A program made the translations under genes and the position numbers. The notes beneath the pieces were generated by a model, which saw only the letters and a program-made list of their open reading frames with translations, was not told the DNA's origin and searched no databases. This document shows positions 1 to 6,624 of a stretch of 13,423 nucleotides of DNA, in pieces. This DNA comes from Mycobacterium sp. Its GTDB lineage: Bacteria; Actinomycetota; Actinomycetes; Mycobacteriales; Mycobacteriaceae. The DNA lies in the NCBI GenBank assembly GCA_029256565.1, contig JAQSXQ010000056.1, forward strand, positions 1 to 13,423. Direction: 5' to 3'. Within the stretch, counting starts at the first letter, position 1. Each line of letters opens with the position of its first letter.

Positions 1-96
1 GACGTCGCCAAGACGATCGCGTTCCTCGCCAGCGACGACGCGGCTGCCATCCACGGCGCGGTCTACCGGGTCGACAACGGCAAGGGTGCAGGCTGA
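1..96 (+). CDS. 3' end of a short-chain dehydrogenase/reductase (partial)
   Basis: Only the last 31 codons are inside the window; the frame is open from base 1 and stops at TGA 94-96. The visible tail reads VAKTIAFLASDDAA, then IHGAVYRVDNG and a short Gly/Ala-rich end. This matches the C-terminus of classical short-chain dehydrogenases, in which a helix ending in FLASD is followed by the G-x-V/I-x-V-D-G-G strand that closes the Rossmann fold. Such enzymes are cytosolic NAD(P)-dependent oxidoreductases. The catalytic Ser-Tyr-Lys and the cofactor site lie outside the window, so the substrate cannot be judged. The next gene on the same strand starts 90 bases downstream. Confidence 0.75.
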   Translation, partial: DVAKTIAFLASDDAAAIHGAVYRVDNGKGAG

Positions 97-145
97 CGCC
101 CTGCGGCGGACCGTCGTCGGCCCGCGTTCACGTGGCCGTCGTCCG

Positions 146-186
146 TTGACCCTGCCAAGTGCACGCATCACTGCCACAATCGCGCG
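146..186 (+). promoter_or_regulatory. Candidate promoter for a leaderless glgP mRNA
   Basis: CACAAT at 175-180 fits the relaxed mycobacterial -10 pattern (A at position 2, T at position 6). It lies 6 bases before the GTG start at 187, exactly where a -10 would be if transcription began on that GTG. No Shine-Dalgarno sequence precedes the GTG. TTGACC at 146-151 resembles a -35, but its 23-base spacing is too long, so the -35 assignment is doubtful. Confidence 0.3.
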
Positions 187-2694
187 GTGACCGACGTCGT
201 ACAGACCCCCACCGAGTTCCCGGCAGACGCTTCGCACGTGCGCACCGGCTTGGACGCCGCGGACCTCCAGGAGGCGATCACCGATCACCTGCGGTACTCG
301 ATCGGTCGACCGGCTGCTGCACTCAAGCCCGAGCACTACTACCGCGCGCTGGCCCTGGCGGTGCGCGACCGCATGCAGGACAACCGGGTGGCCTCGACGC
401 AGACGTCGCTCGATCTCGGCAAGAAGGTCACCTGCTACCTCTCGGCCGAGTTCCTGATGGGTCCCCAGCTCGGGAACAACCTGCTGAATCTCGGCATCGA
501 GGCCGCAGCGGGCGCCGCCCTGTCCGCACTCGGCCAGGACCTCGAGGAGGTGCTCGCGTGCGAGCCGGAGCCGGGGCTCGGCAACGGCGGCCTCGGCAGG
601 CTCGCCGCCTGCTACCTGGATTCGTTGGCCACCCTGGAGCGACCGGCGATCGGCTACGGCATCCGCTACGAATTCGGCATCTTCCGGCAGGAGTTCTCCG
701 ACGGCTGGCAGGTCGAGCTGACCGACAACTGGCTGGCCAACGGCAACCCCTGGGAGATCGCCAAGCCCGACGTCAACTATCTGGTCAACTGGGGCGGCCA
801 CACCGAGCAGTACGTCGACGACCACGGCGCGGTACGCGTGCGGTGGTGGCCGAAGCAGGTCATCAAGGGCGTCGCGTACGACACCCCCATCCAGGGCTAC
901 GGCGTGCACACGTGCAACACGTTGACGCTGTGGAGTGCGCGCGCCGTCGAGTCGTTCGCGCTCGACGCCTTCAACGACGGCGACTACTACCGCGCCGTCG
1001 AGGCCGAGGTGACGTCGGAGACCGTCACGAAGGTGCTCTACCCCAACGACGAGCCCGAGGCGGGCAAACGGCTCCGGCTGCTGCAGCAGTACTTCTTCGT
1101 GTCGTGCTCGCTGCAGCACGTCGTCCACATCATGGACGACCTGGCCGACGCCTCACTGCACGACCTGCCCGAACGTTTCGCGTTGCAGCTCAACGACACT
1201 CATCCCTCGATCGGCGTGGCCGAACTGATGCGGATCCTGGTCGACGACCGCAGGCTCGACTGGGACGAGGCCTGGCGGATCACCGTGGCCACGTTCGGCT
1301 ACACCAACCACACCCTGCTGCCGGAGGCGCTGGAGAAGTGGCCGCTGGGGCTGTTCCGGGAGTCACTGCCCCGGCACCTGGAGATCATCTACGAGATCAA
1401 CAGCCGCTTCCTCGACGAGGTGCGCGCGCACTTCCCCGGTGACGTCGACCGCGTGCGGCGCATGTCGCTGATCGGTGAGGACGGCGGGCACACCGTGCGC
1501 ATGGCCCATCTCGCGACGGTCGGCAGCCACGCCATCAACGGCGTCGCGGCCCTGCATTCGGACCTGCTCAAGGCGAGCGTGCTCAAGGACTTCTACGAGC
1601 TGTGGCCTGAGCGGTTCTCCAACAAGACCAACGGCGTGACGCCGCGCCGCTTCCTGGCCCTGTCCAATCCGGGCCTGCGCTCGCTGCTGGACCGGACGAT
1701 CGGCGATGGGTGGCTCACCCATCTCGACCGCCTGCGTGGGCTCGAGGCGTTCGTCGAGGATCCCGAGTTCCGCCAGCAGTGGCGTGACGTCAAGCGGGCG
1801 AACAAGTCTCGGCTCTCGGAGTACCTGCACTCGACGACCGGGGTCGAGTTGGACCCCACCTGGATGTTCGACATCCAGGTCAAGCGGATCCACGAGTACA
1901 AGCGGCAACACCTGTCGGTGCTGCACATCATCCGGCAGTACCTGCGACTGAAGCAGAATCCCGGCCTGGACGTCGCGCCGCGGGCCTACGTCTTCGGCGG
2001 CAAGGCCGCCCCGGGTTACTTCATGGCCAAGCGAATCATCAAGCTGATCAACGCGGTCGGCGAGACGGTCAACAACGACCCCGAGGTCAGCAGGCACATG
2101 AAGGTCGTGTTCGTGCCGAACTTCAACGTCCAAAGCGCACACCTGATCTACCCGGCGGCCAACCTCAGCGAGCAGATCTCGACCGCAGGCAAGGAGGCGT
2201 CGGGCACCGGCAACATGAAGTTCATGCTGAACGGGGCACTGACGATCGGCACGCTCGACGGTGCCAACGTCGAGATCCGCGAGGAGGCCGGGGCCGAGAA
2301 CTTCTTCCTGTTCGGGTTGACCGAATCGGAGGTCGAGCAGGTCAAGCGCGACGGCTACCGCCCGGCCGAGTACGTCGAGCGCGACGAGGAACTCAAGGCG
2401 GTGCTGGGCCTCATTTCCTCGGGCCAGTTCTCGCACGGCGACACCGAGGTGTTCCGGCCGCTGGTCGAAAACCTCACCAATGCCGACCCATTCCTCGTCA
2501 TGGCCGACTACGCCGCCTACGTCGAGTGCCAGGACCGGGTCGCCGCGGCGTGGCAGGACCCCGACGCCTGGTCGCGGATGTCGATCCTCAACACCGCGCG
2601 CAGCGGCAAGTTCTCGTCGGACCGGGCGATCGCGGAGTACTGCGACGACATCTGGAACGTCGGCCCGGTGACCGTGACGCACGGCGCCGACTAG
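187..2694 (+). CDS. glgP: Glycogen/maltodextrin phosphorylase (GT35)
   Basis: This 835-residue cytosolic enzyme removes glucose units from alpha-1,4-glucans with phosphate, releasing glucose 1-phosphate. The length fits the family (about 800-850). The conserved landmarks are present: GLGNGGLGRLAACYLDS near residues 130-146, LNDTHPSI from about residue 335, KRIHEYKRQ at 566-574 (phosphate/substrate site), and EASGTGNMKF, whose Lys678 is the expected pyridoxal-phosphate Schiff-base lysine. These positions nearly equal those of rabbit muscle phosphorylase (K568, K680), which places it in the E. coli/animal-type branch. From memory, M. tuberculosis Rv1328 belongs to the other bacterial branch. 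The GTG at 187 is chosen because the protein is collinear with the family from there and a -10-like box fits leaderless initiation. The TAG stop overlaps the stop of the convergent LLM gene. No sequence basis was seen for allosteric control. Confidence 0.95.
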   Translation: MTDVVQTPTEFPADASHVRTGLDAADLQEAITDHLRYSIGRPAAALKPEHYYRALALAVRDRMQDNRVASTQTSLDLGKKVTCYLSAEFLMGPQLGNNLLNLGIEAAAGAALSALGQDLEEVLACEPEPGLGNGGLGRLAACYLDSLATLERPAIGYGIRYEFGIFRQEFSDGWQVELTDNWLANGNPWEIAKPDVNYLVNWGGHTEQYVDDHGAVRVRWWPKQVIKGVAYDTPIQGYGVHTCNTLTLWSARAVESFALDAFNDGDYYRAVEAEVTSETVTKVLYPNDEPEAGKRLRLLQQYFFVSCSLQHVVHIMDDLADASLHDLPERFALQLNDTHPSIGVAELMRILVDDRRLDWDEAWRITVATFGYTNHTLLPEALEKWPLGLFRESLPRHLEIIYEINSRFLDEVRAHFPGDVDRVRRMSLIGEDGGHTVRMAHLATVGSHAINGVAALHSDLLKASVLKDFYELWPERFSNKTNGVTPRRFLALSNPGLRSLLDRTIGDGWLTHLDRLRGLEAFVEDPEFRQQWRDVKRANKSRLSEYLHSTTGVELDPTWMFDIQVKRIHEYKRQHLSVLHIIRQYLRLKQNPGLDVAPRAYVFGGKAAPGYFMAKRIIKLINAVGETVNNDPEVSRHMKVVFVPNFNVQSAHLIYPAANLSEQISTAGKEASGTGNMKFMLNGALTIGTLDGANVEIREEAGAENFFLFGLTESEVEQVKRDGYRPAEYVERDEELKAVLGLISSGQFSHGDTEVFRPLVENLTNADPFLVMADYAAYVECQDRVAAAWQDPDAWSRMSILNTARSGKFSSDRAIAEYCDDIWNVGPVTVTHGAD

Positions 2695-3632
2695 AGCGCT
2701 GCGATCACCTGGGCCGCCAACAGGTCCAGGGTCTGGTCGGACGCACGGTCGTGGGTGAACAGCACGATCTGACCGAAGCCCATCGCCGCGAGTTCGTGGA
2801 TGCGGTCGACGACGTGCCCCGGCGTGCCCACCAGACCACCCTCGCGGAGGCCGAAACCCGGCCCGCCGAACCGCTTCTCGGCCAGGGCCCGGACGCCGGG
2901 TAGCGCGGCGTCGTCGGGCGCGAGCGCCATGACGGCCTCGACAGACAGCACGATCTCGTCGACGTCGCGACCGACGTCGGCGCAGGCCGATCGCAGGAGG
3001 TCGCGCTTGCGGTCGAGATCGTCGAGGGCGTACGTCGGCACGTTCCACACGTCGGCGTAGCGCGCGACGAGCGGCAGGGTGAACTTCTCGCCGACTCCGC
3101 CGACGACGATGGGGGGCCGCGGCCGCTGCACGGGGCCCGGCACGATCGGCATGTCGGTGACCGTGAAGTGCTTGCCCTGGAAGTCGACGGTCCCGTTTCC
3201 GAGCGCCTGGTGCAGGATCTCGAGCGTCTCGCCGAGCCGCTCGGACCGTTCACCGAACGTGCCCCACTCCATGCCCATGCGCCGGTGCTCGTCTTCGATC
3301 GATCCGCTGCCGATGCCGAGTTCCAGCCTGCCGCCCGAGATCTGGTCGAGTGTGGTGACCATCTTCGCCAGGACCGCGGGGTGACGGAATTGGTTGCACA
3401 GCACCATGTGCCCGACCCGCAGTCGCTCGGTGCGGGCCAGCAGGGCCGTGGCCAACGTCCACGCCTCGAGCGACGGGATGGTCGGCACGCCTGGCCCGTA
3501 CATGTGGTCGTAGAGCCACAGCGACCCGATGCCGAGGTCCTCGCAGCGCAGGGCGCGGTGCAGGACGTCGTCGAACGAGAACCCCATCTGCGGGACGTAC
3601 ACCCCGATGTCGAGCGCGCCCGTGCCCGTCAC
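2691..3632 (-). CDS. Luciferase-like monooxygenase family (LLM), probably F420-dependent oxidoreductase
   Basis: The 313-residue protein has the TIM-barrel pattern of the bacterial luciferase superfamily: an N-terminal strand LDIGVYVPQMG (7-17), SLWLYDHM (37-44) and the hallmark ISGGRLELGIGSG (98-110), followed by FGERSERLGETLEIL. In mycobacteria most such proteins use the deazaflavin F420 rather than FMN, but the cofactor cannot be proven from the sequence. They carry out hydride transfer or monooxygenation on diverse organic substrates in the cytosol. The GTG at 3632 lies 4 bases after the TetR stop, so the two are very probably one transcript. A weak GGAAG lies upstream. The TAG stop overlaps the glgP stop in the shared CTAG at 2691-2694. 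The linked P450 suggests a joint oxidative pathway; the substrate is unknown. Confidence 0.88.
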   Translation of the reverse strand: MTGTGALDIGVYVPQMGFSFDDVLHRALRCEDLGIGSLWLYDHMYGPGVPTIPSLEAWTLATALLARTERLRVGHMVLCNQFRHPAVLAKMVTTLDQISGGRLELGIGSGSIEDEHRRMGMEWGTFGERSERLGETLEILHQALGNGTVDFQGKHFTVTDMPIVPGPVQRPRPPIVVGGVGEKFTLPLVARYADVWNVPTYALDDLDRKRDLLRSACADVGRDVDEIVLSVEAVMALAPDDAALPGVRALAEKRFGGPGFGLREGGLVGTPGHVVDRIHELAAMGFGQIVLFTHDRASDQTLDLLAAQVIAAL

Positions 3633-3636
3633 GTCG

Positions 3637-4245
3637 TTACCGGGCTTCCATGCCGCGCCAGACCTGCGCGACGAAGTTGTCCAGCATGAACGTGCGAACT
3701 GCCTTCGACTGCTGCGTGGTGGTGAGCAGCGCGTACAGGCCGAGCAGGAAGTAGATGGCGCTCAGGCTGGCGTCGACGGATGGGTCCACCTCGCCGCGCT
3801 CGCGTGCGCGTTCGATCTCCTCGACGAGGACCACGATGATCGCGTGGTCGGTCCACTCGTCGTCGGGTGGGCGCATGGGCGAGAAGTGCACGGCGAGGAC
3901 GTCTTTGAACAGCAGCTGGCCGAGCCGGCGCTCGGCGGCGACGACCACCCGTACGATCTCGGCAAGCAGATCGGGTAGCGCACCGGAGGTCTTCGCGAAC
4001 CGCGTCATCTCGGCGGCGATGCGCTTCTCCTCCCGCCGTTCCAGTTCGAGCAGTACGTGTTCCTTGCTGGGGAAGTGGAAGTAGAAGGTGCCCCGGGCGA
4101 CGCCGGCTGCCGCGACTATCGACCCGATGTCGGCCTCCGCCATCCCCGCCCGCTTGAACTCCTCGATCGCGGCGCCGAAGATCCGCTCGTGGGTCTCGCG
4201 GCGCTGCAGGTCCGCGGCCGTCGGCTTGCGCTGCGACTCGCTCAC
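3637..4245 (-). CDS. TetR-family transcriptional regulator
   Basis: From the GTG at 4245 this is a 202-residue protein of typical TetR size. The N-terminal DNA-binding domain is clear: helix 1 IFGAAIEEFKRAG (22-34), the helix-turn-helix from about residue 39 to 57 with AAAGVARGTFYFHF, and PSKEHVLLEL after it. The C-terminal half is an all-helical ligand-binding and dimerisation domain without a recognisable ligand signature. The reading frame stays open to an ATG at 4311. The shorter form is preferred because homologues begin about 20 residues before helix 1, and because a promoter (TTGACG 4318-4313, TAATGA 4294-4289) would lie inside the longer form. GTG codons at 4281 and 4272 are also possible starts. 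It probably represses itself and the divergent P450 through the inverted repeats at 4339-4375, and is likely co-transcribed with the LLM gene. Confidence 0.88.
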   Translation of the reverse strand: MSESQRKPTAADLQRRETHERIFGAAIEEFKRAGMAEADIGSIVAAAGVARGTFYFHFPSKEHVLLELERREEKRIAAEMTRFAKTSGALPDLLAEIVRVVVAAERRLGQLLFKDVLAVHFSPMRPPDDEWTDHAIIVVLVEEIERARERGEVDPSVDASLSAIYFLLGLYALLTTTQQSKAVRTFMLDNFVAQVWRGMEAR

Positions 4246-4288
4246 CCCGGCCGTTCCCGCCCTGCTCTGCACGCGTGCCACCCGCCAA

Positions 4289-4318
4289 TCATTAGCCCCC
4301 GTCACGGGCATCCGTCAA
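4289..4318 (-). promoter_or_regulatory. Candidate promoter of the TetR-LLM transcript
   Basis: Read on the minus strand, TTGACG (4318-4313) is followed by TAATGA (4294-4289) at 18-base spacing, or by GCTAAT (4296-4291) at 16 bases. The -35 falls within a degenerate third copy of the operator sequence at 4312-4325, which would allow autoregulation. The placement is a by-eye inference. Confidence 0.4.
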
Positions 4319-4337
4319 CTGCCAGGCCCACCGGTCA

Positions 4338-4366
4338 TTGACATTCGTCAGCGAACCACTGACAGT
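4338..4366 (+). promoter_or_regulatory. Candidate P450 promoter, overlapped by TetR operators
   Basis: A perfect -35 TTGACA occupies 4338-4343. After exactly 17 bases comes GACAGT at 4361-4366, which keeps the A at position 2 and the final T of a mycobacterial -10. Transcription would begin near 4373, giving a leader of about 43 bases before the ATG at 4416. Operator copy 1 covers the -35 and copy 2 covers the -10. Confidence 0.5.
4339..4351. promoter_or_regulatory. TetR operator, copy 1
   Basis: TGACATTCGTCAG is an imperfect inverted repeat (TGAC-N4-GTCA) that matches copy 2, TGACAGTTGTCAG at 4360-4372, at 11 of 13 bases. The two copies are 21 bp apart, two turns of the helix, so bound dimers would lie on the same face. 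It overlaps the -35 of the P450 promoter. Confidence 0.5.
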
Positions 4367-4375
4367 TGTCAGTGG
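4356..4375. promoter_or_regulatory. TetR operator, copy 2 (perfect inverted repeat)
   Basis: This is a perfect 9-bp inverted repeat, CCACTGACA and TGTCAGTGG, around a 2-base centre. The size and symmetry suit a TetR dimer, and it sits between the divergent TetR and P450 genes, overlapping the likely P450 -10. The regulator assignment is inferred from position. Confidence 0.65.
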
Positions 4376-4415
4376 AACGGGCCGCGGTACGGGGCCCACG
4401 AACCGAAGGTTGGAC

Positions 4416-5546
4416 ATGACGGTCACCGACACCGCAGACGTGTACTTCGATCCCTACGACCAGGTCTTGAACAGCGATCCCTACCCGGTGCACCGGCGCC
4501 TGCGGGAGGAGGCGCCGCTCTACTACAACGAGCAGTACGACTTCTACGCGCTGAGCCGGTTCGACGACGTCAGCAAGGCACTGGTCGATCATCGGACGTT
4601 CAGCTCGGCACGCGGCGTCATCCTGGAACTCATCAAGTCCGGCATCGAGATCCCATCGGGCACGCTGGTCTTCGAGGATCCGCCGATCCACGACATCCAC
4701 CGCAAGCTGGTGGCACGGATGTTCACCCCGCGCAAGATCGCCGCACTCGAGGAGAAGGTGCGGGCCTTCTGCGCACAGAGCCTCGACCCGCTGGTCGGGA
4801 CGGGCCGGTTCGACTTCATCGCCGACCTCGGTGCACAGATGCCGATGAAGACGATCGGCATGCTGCTGGGCATCCCCGAATCGGATCAGGAGGCGATCCG
4901 GAACCACGGCAACGCGCAGATGAAGACCGAGGGCGGCGAACCGATGAAGATGGCGTCCGAAGGCCTCGACCCCGGCCAGGTGTTCGCCGAGTACATCGAC
5001 TGGCGGGCACGCCACCCCTCCGACGACATCATGACCGACCTGCTCACCGTGGAGTTCACCGACGAGCACGGCGTCACCCGCAAGCTGACCCGCGACGAGC
5101 TGCTGATGTACCTGAACGTCGTCGCGACCGCGGGCAACGAGACTTCCACGCGGTTGATCGGGTGGGCGGGCAAGGTGCTGTCCGAGCACCCCGAGCAGCG
5201 GCGGCAACTGGTCGAGGACCGCTCACTGATCCCCCGGGCGATCGAAGAGTTACTGCGCTTCGAGCCGCCCGCACCGAACGTCGGTCGGTACGTCACCCGC
5301 GACGTCGACTACCACGGCCAAACGGTGCCGGAGGGCAGCGCGATCCTGTTGCTCGTCGGCGCCGCGAACCGCGACCACCGCCAGTTCCCGCCCGACGGCG
5401 ACGTGTTCGACATCCACCGGGAGACGCGGGCCCATCTGGCCTTCGGGGTCGGCGCCCACTACTGCTGGGACCTCGACCTCGATGGGGCGGTGCTCACGGC
5501 GACGGCCGCGGTGCGCGGGTTCGACGCCCTTCCGGCGAGGGTGTGA
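4416..5546 (+). CDS. Cytochrome P450 with an apparent in-frame deletion after the haem cysteine
   Basis: The 376-residue protein is a soluble class I type P450, a haem monooxygenase needing ferredoxin and reductase partners not seen here. The I-helix oxygen-activation motif is AGNETST (239-245), the K-helix ExxR is E278-L-L-R281, and the haem loop reads HLAFGVGAHYC with ligand Cys350. In a normal P450 the Cys is followed by LG-x-x-LAR and the L helix, about 23 residues, before the C-terminal tail. Here Cys350 runs straight into WDLDLDGAVLTATAAVRGF, which matches the usual extreme C-terminal tail, so the L helix is missing while the frame and stop are kept. The length is accordingly about 20-25 short of the family. 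Haem binding is probably lost; an assembly error is the alternative. The ATG at 4416 has GAAGG 6 bases upstream. A TTG at 4338 in frame is rejected because it lies in the promoter. The substrate is unknown. Confidence 0.88.
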   Translation: MTVTDTADVYFDPYDQVLNSDPYPVHRRLREEAPLYYNEQYDFYALSRFDDVSKALVDHRTFSSARGVILELIKSGIEIPSGTLVFEDPPIHDIHRKLVARMFTPRKIAALEEKVRAFCAQSLDPLVGTGRFDFIADLGAQMPMKTIGMLLGIPESDQEAIRNHGNAQMKTEGGEPMKMASEGLDPGQVFAEYIDWRARHPSDDIMTDLLTVEFTDEHGVTRKLTRDELLMYLNVVATAGNETSTRLIGWAGKVLSEHPEQRRQLVEDRSLIPRAIEELLRFEPPAPNVGRYVTRDVDYHGQTVPEGSAILLLVGAANRDHRQFPPDGDVFDIHRETRAHLAFGVGAHYCWDLDLDGAVLTATAAVRGFDALPARV

Positions 5547-5972
5547 CTAGCGCTCGGACGGCAGCGGTGGGCCGGCGGGCCCGGGGTCGGCCTCGTCGAT
5601 CGGCGCGGTACCGCCGCCGGTCTGTCCGGCGGCCAACCGGTCGAGAACGACCTGCTGATCGGGGCAGTAGTACCGGATGGCCCCACCCAGGAACTGGTAT
5701 ACCTGCTGCTCGGTGCTCTTCTTGTGCAAGTTGAGCTTGAGGAACGTTGCGGCTTCGTAGGCGTCGGCATCGAGTCCGGTGCGCATGCGCTTGCACACGA
5801 TCTTGCCGATCCAGGCGTTGTAGTCCTTCTGCCCGTAGATGCCGTAGGTGTTCAACTCTCTGGTGAAGTCGGTGTCGACATCGGCGCTGGCAGGCGCCGC
5901 CAACGCGACCGTCGCGGCGCCCAGCGTCGCGATGACCACTCCCCTGACCCAGCGGATTGCATGTGTACCCAT
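5547..5972 (-). CDS. DUF732-type secreted protein
   Basis: This 141-residue exported protein starts at the ATG at 5972. It has a signal peptide (residues 1-30) with basic residues at the front, a hydrophobic core VVIATLGAATVALAA and an Ala-Ser-Ala cleavage site before Asp31. The mature part has the DUF732 pattern: a helix around FTRELNTYGIYG, then Cys60 in KIVCKRM and Cys103 in YYCPDQ, which probably form a disulfide, and a Pro/Gly-rich tail. DUF732 proteins are common in mycobacteria and their function is not established. The frame extends upstream to 6035, but the extra residues would precede the signal peptide and are rejected. TAGGGT (5988-5983) is a possible -10 that would give a very short leader. 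Its TAG stop abuts the P450 TGA with no base between. Confidence 0.85.
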   Translation of the reverse strand: MGTHAIRWVRGVVIATLGAATVALAAPASADVDTDFTRELNTYGIYGQKDYNAWIGKIVCKRMRTGLDADAYEAATFLKLNLHKKSTEQQVYQFLGGAIRYYCPDQQVVLDRLAAGQTGGGTAPIDEADPGPAGPPLPSER

Positions 5973-6095
5973 TTGTGGACTTACCCTATCCGACGACCGA
6001 CGTGATTGACTTGCGTCGCAACCCCATTGATCCACCCCGCACGGGCGTGGTCCCCGTCACACGACGGAGGTAGAAGTGGGAGTCGCCACGATTAA

Positions 6096-6133
6096 CTTAA
6101 CTAGGCTAATCTATCAGTTACGTTAGCTAATCT
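6096..6133. promoter_or_regulatory. AT-rich control region of the mmpS5-mmpL5 operon with 21-bp-spaced repeats
   Basis: This AT-rich stretch stands out from the GC-rich surroundings. GCTAATCT occurs at 6105-6112 and again at 6126-6133, 21 bp apart, and the second lies next to the palindrome TTAGCTAA (6123-6130). Bases 6096-6114 match 12 of 19 positions of the iron-regulator IdeR consensus as I recall it, with the central AGGCTAA intact; this is below the usual threshold. A possible promoter is TTAACT (6097-6102) with TACGTT (6119-6124) at 16 bases. Confidence 0.4.
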
Positions 6134-6189
6134 GTGACGCAGCTGAGACATCGGTGAGAAACATCGCATACGGGAATGGACGGGGTGGA

Positions 6190-6624
6190 ATGGTGACGGG
6201 CCTGCTGAAGAAGGCGTGGATTCCACTCCTCATCGTCGTGGTCGTGGCGGTGGCAGGTTTCACCGTCCAGCGCATCCGCACGTTCTTCGGCGCCGAGGGC
6301 ATCACCGTTACCCCGGTCCAGTTCGCCGACGACCCCGAGCCGTTCGACCCCAAGGTCGTCACCTACGAGATCTTCGGCGAACCGGGTGCCTACGCGGACA
6401 TCAACTACCTCGACCTCGACGCGAAGCCGCAGCGGGTCGATGGCGTGATGCTGCCCTGGTCGCTGACGCTGTCGACGACCGCTGCCGCCGCGCAGCCGAA
6501 CATCGTCGCCCAGGGCGACGGCAGCTCGATCACCTGCCGCGTCACCGTCGATGACGAGGTGAAGGCAGAAAGGACGTCGACCGGTTTGAACGCCCAGACA
6601 TACTGCCTGGTGAAGTCGGCATGA
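6190..6624 (+). CDS. mmpS5: MmpS5-like periplasmic adaptor of an RND exporter
   Basis: This 144-residue membrane-anchored protein has one N-terminal transmembrane helix (WIPLLIVVVVAVAGFTV) followed by the MmpS beta-rich periplasmic domain, including INYLDLDAKPQRVDG, LPWSLTL and two cysteines in SITCRV and TYCLVKSA. MmpS proteins partner the cognate MmpL transporter. From memory, the stretch FTVQRIRTFFG and the C-terminal half are closest to M. tuberculosis MmpS5, whose N-terminus aligns with residue 1 or 2 here. The ATG at 6190 is taken; the GTG at 6193 is an equal alternative, and the frame stays open to a GTG at 6154. GGACGGGG lies just upstream. Its stop overlaps the mmpL5 start (ATGA), indicating coupled translation. 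Confidence 0.9.
   Translation: MVTGLLKKAWIPLLIVVVVAVAGFTVQRIRTFFGAEGITVTPVQFADDPEPFDPKVVTYEIFGEPGAYADINYLDLDAKPQRVDGVMLPWSLTLSTTAAAAQPNIVAQGDGSSITCRVTVDDEVKAERTSTGLNAQTYCLVKSA

Noticed and set aside
159..1442. 427-codon open frame in another frame of glgP
   Set aside because: It is Arg/Pro/Gly-rich with no domain, while the overlapping frame is an unmistakable phosphorylase.
1363..3048. 561-codon open frame antisense to glgP and running into the LLM gene
   Set aside because: It overlaps two well-supported genes, is Arg/Val/Asp-biased and shows no motif.
4088..5734. 548-codon + strand open frame covering TetR (antisense) and the P450
   Set aside because: It is a frame shadow of the P450, Arg/Gly/Pro-rich. 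I also checked whether it restores a P450 C-terminus by frameshift after Cys350: it gives LG but then no L-helix sequence, so an in-frame deletion explains the data better.
6006..6011. TTGACT as the -35 of a promoter for mmpS5
   Set aside because: No acceptable -10 lies 16-19 bases downstream, and the AT-rich region near 6100 is a better candidate.
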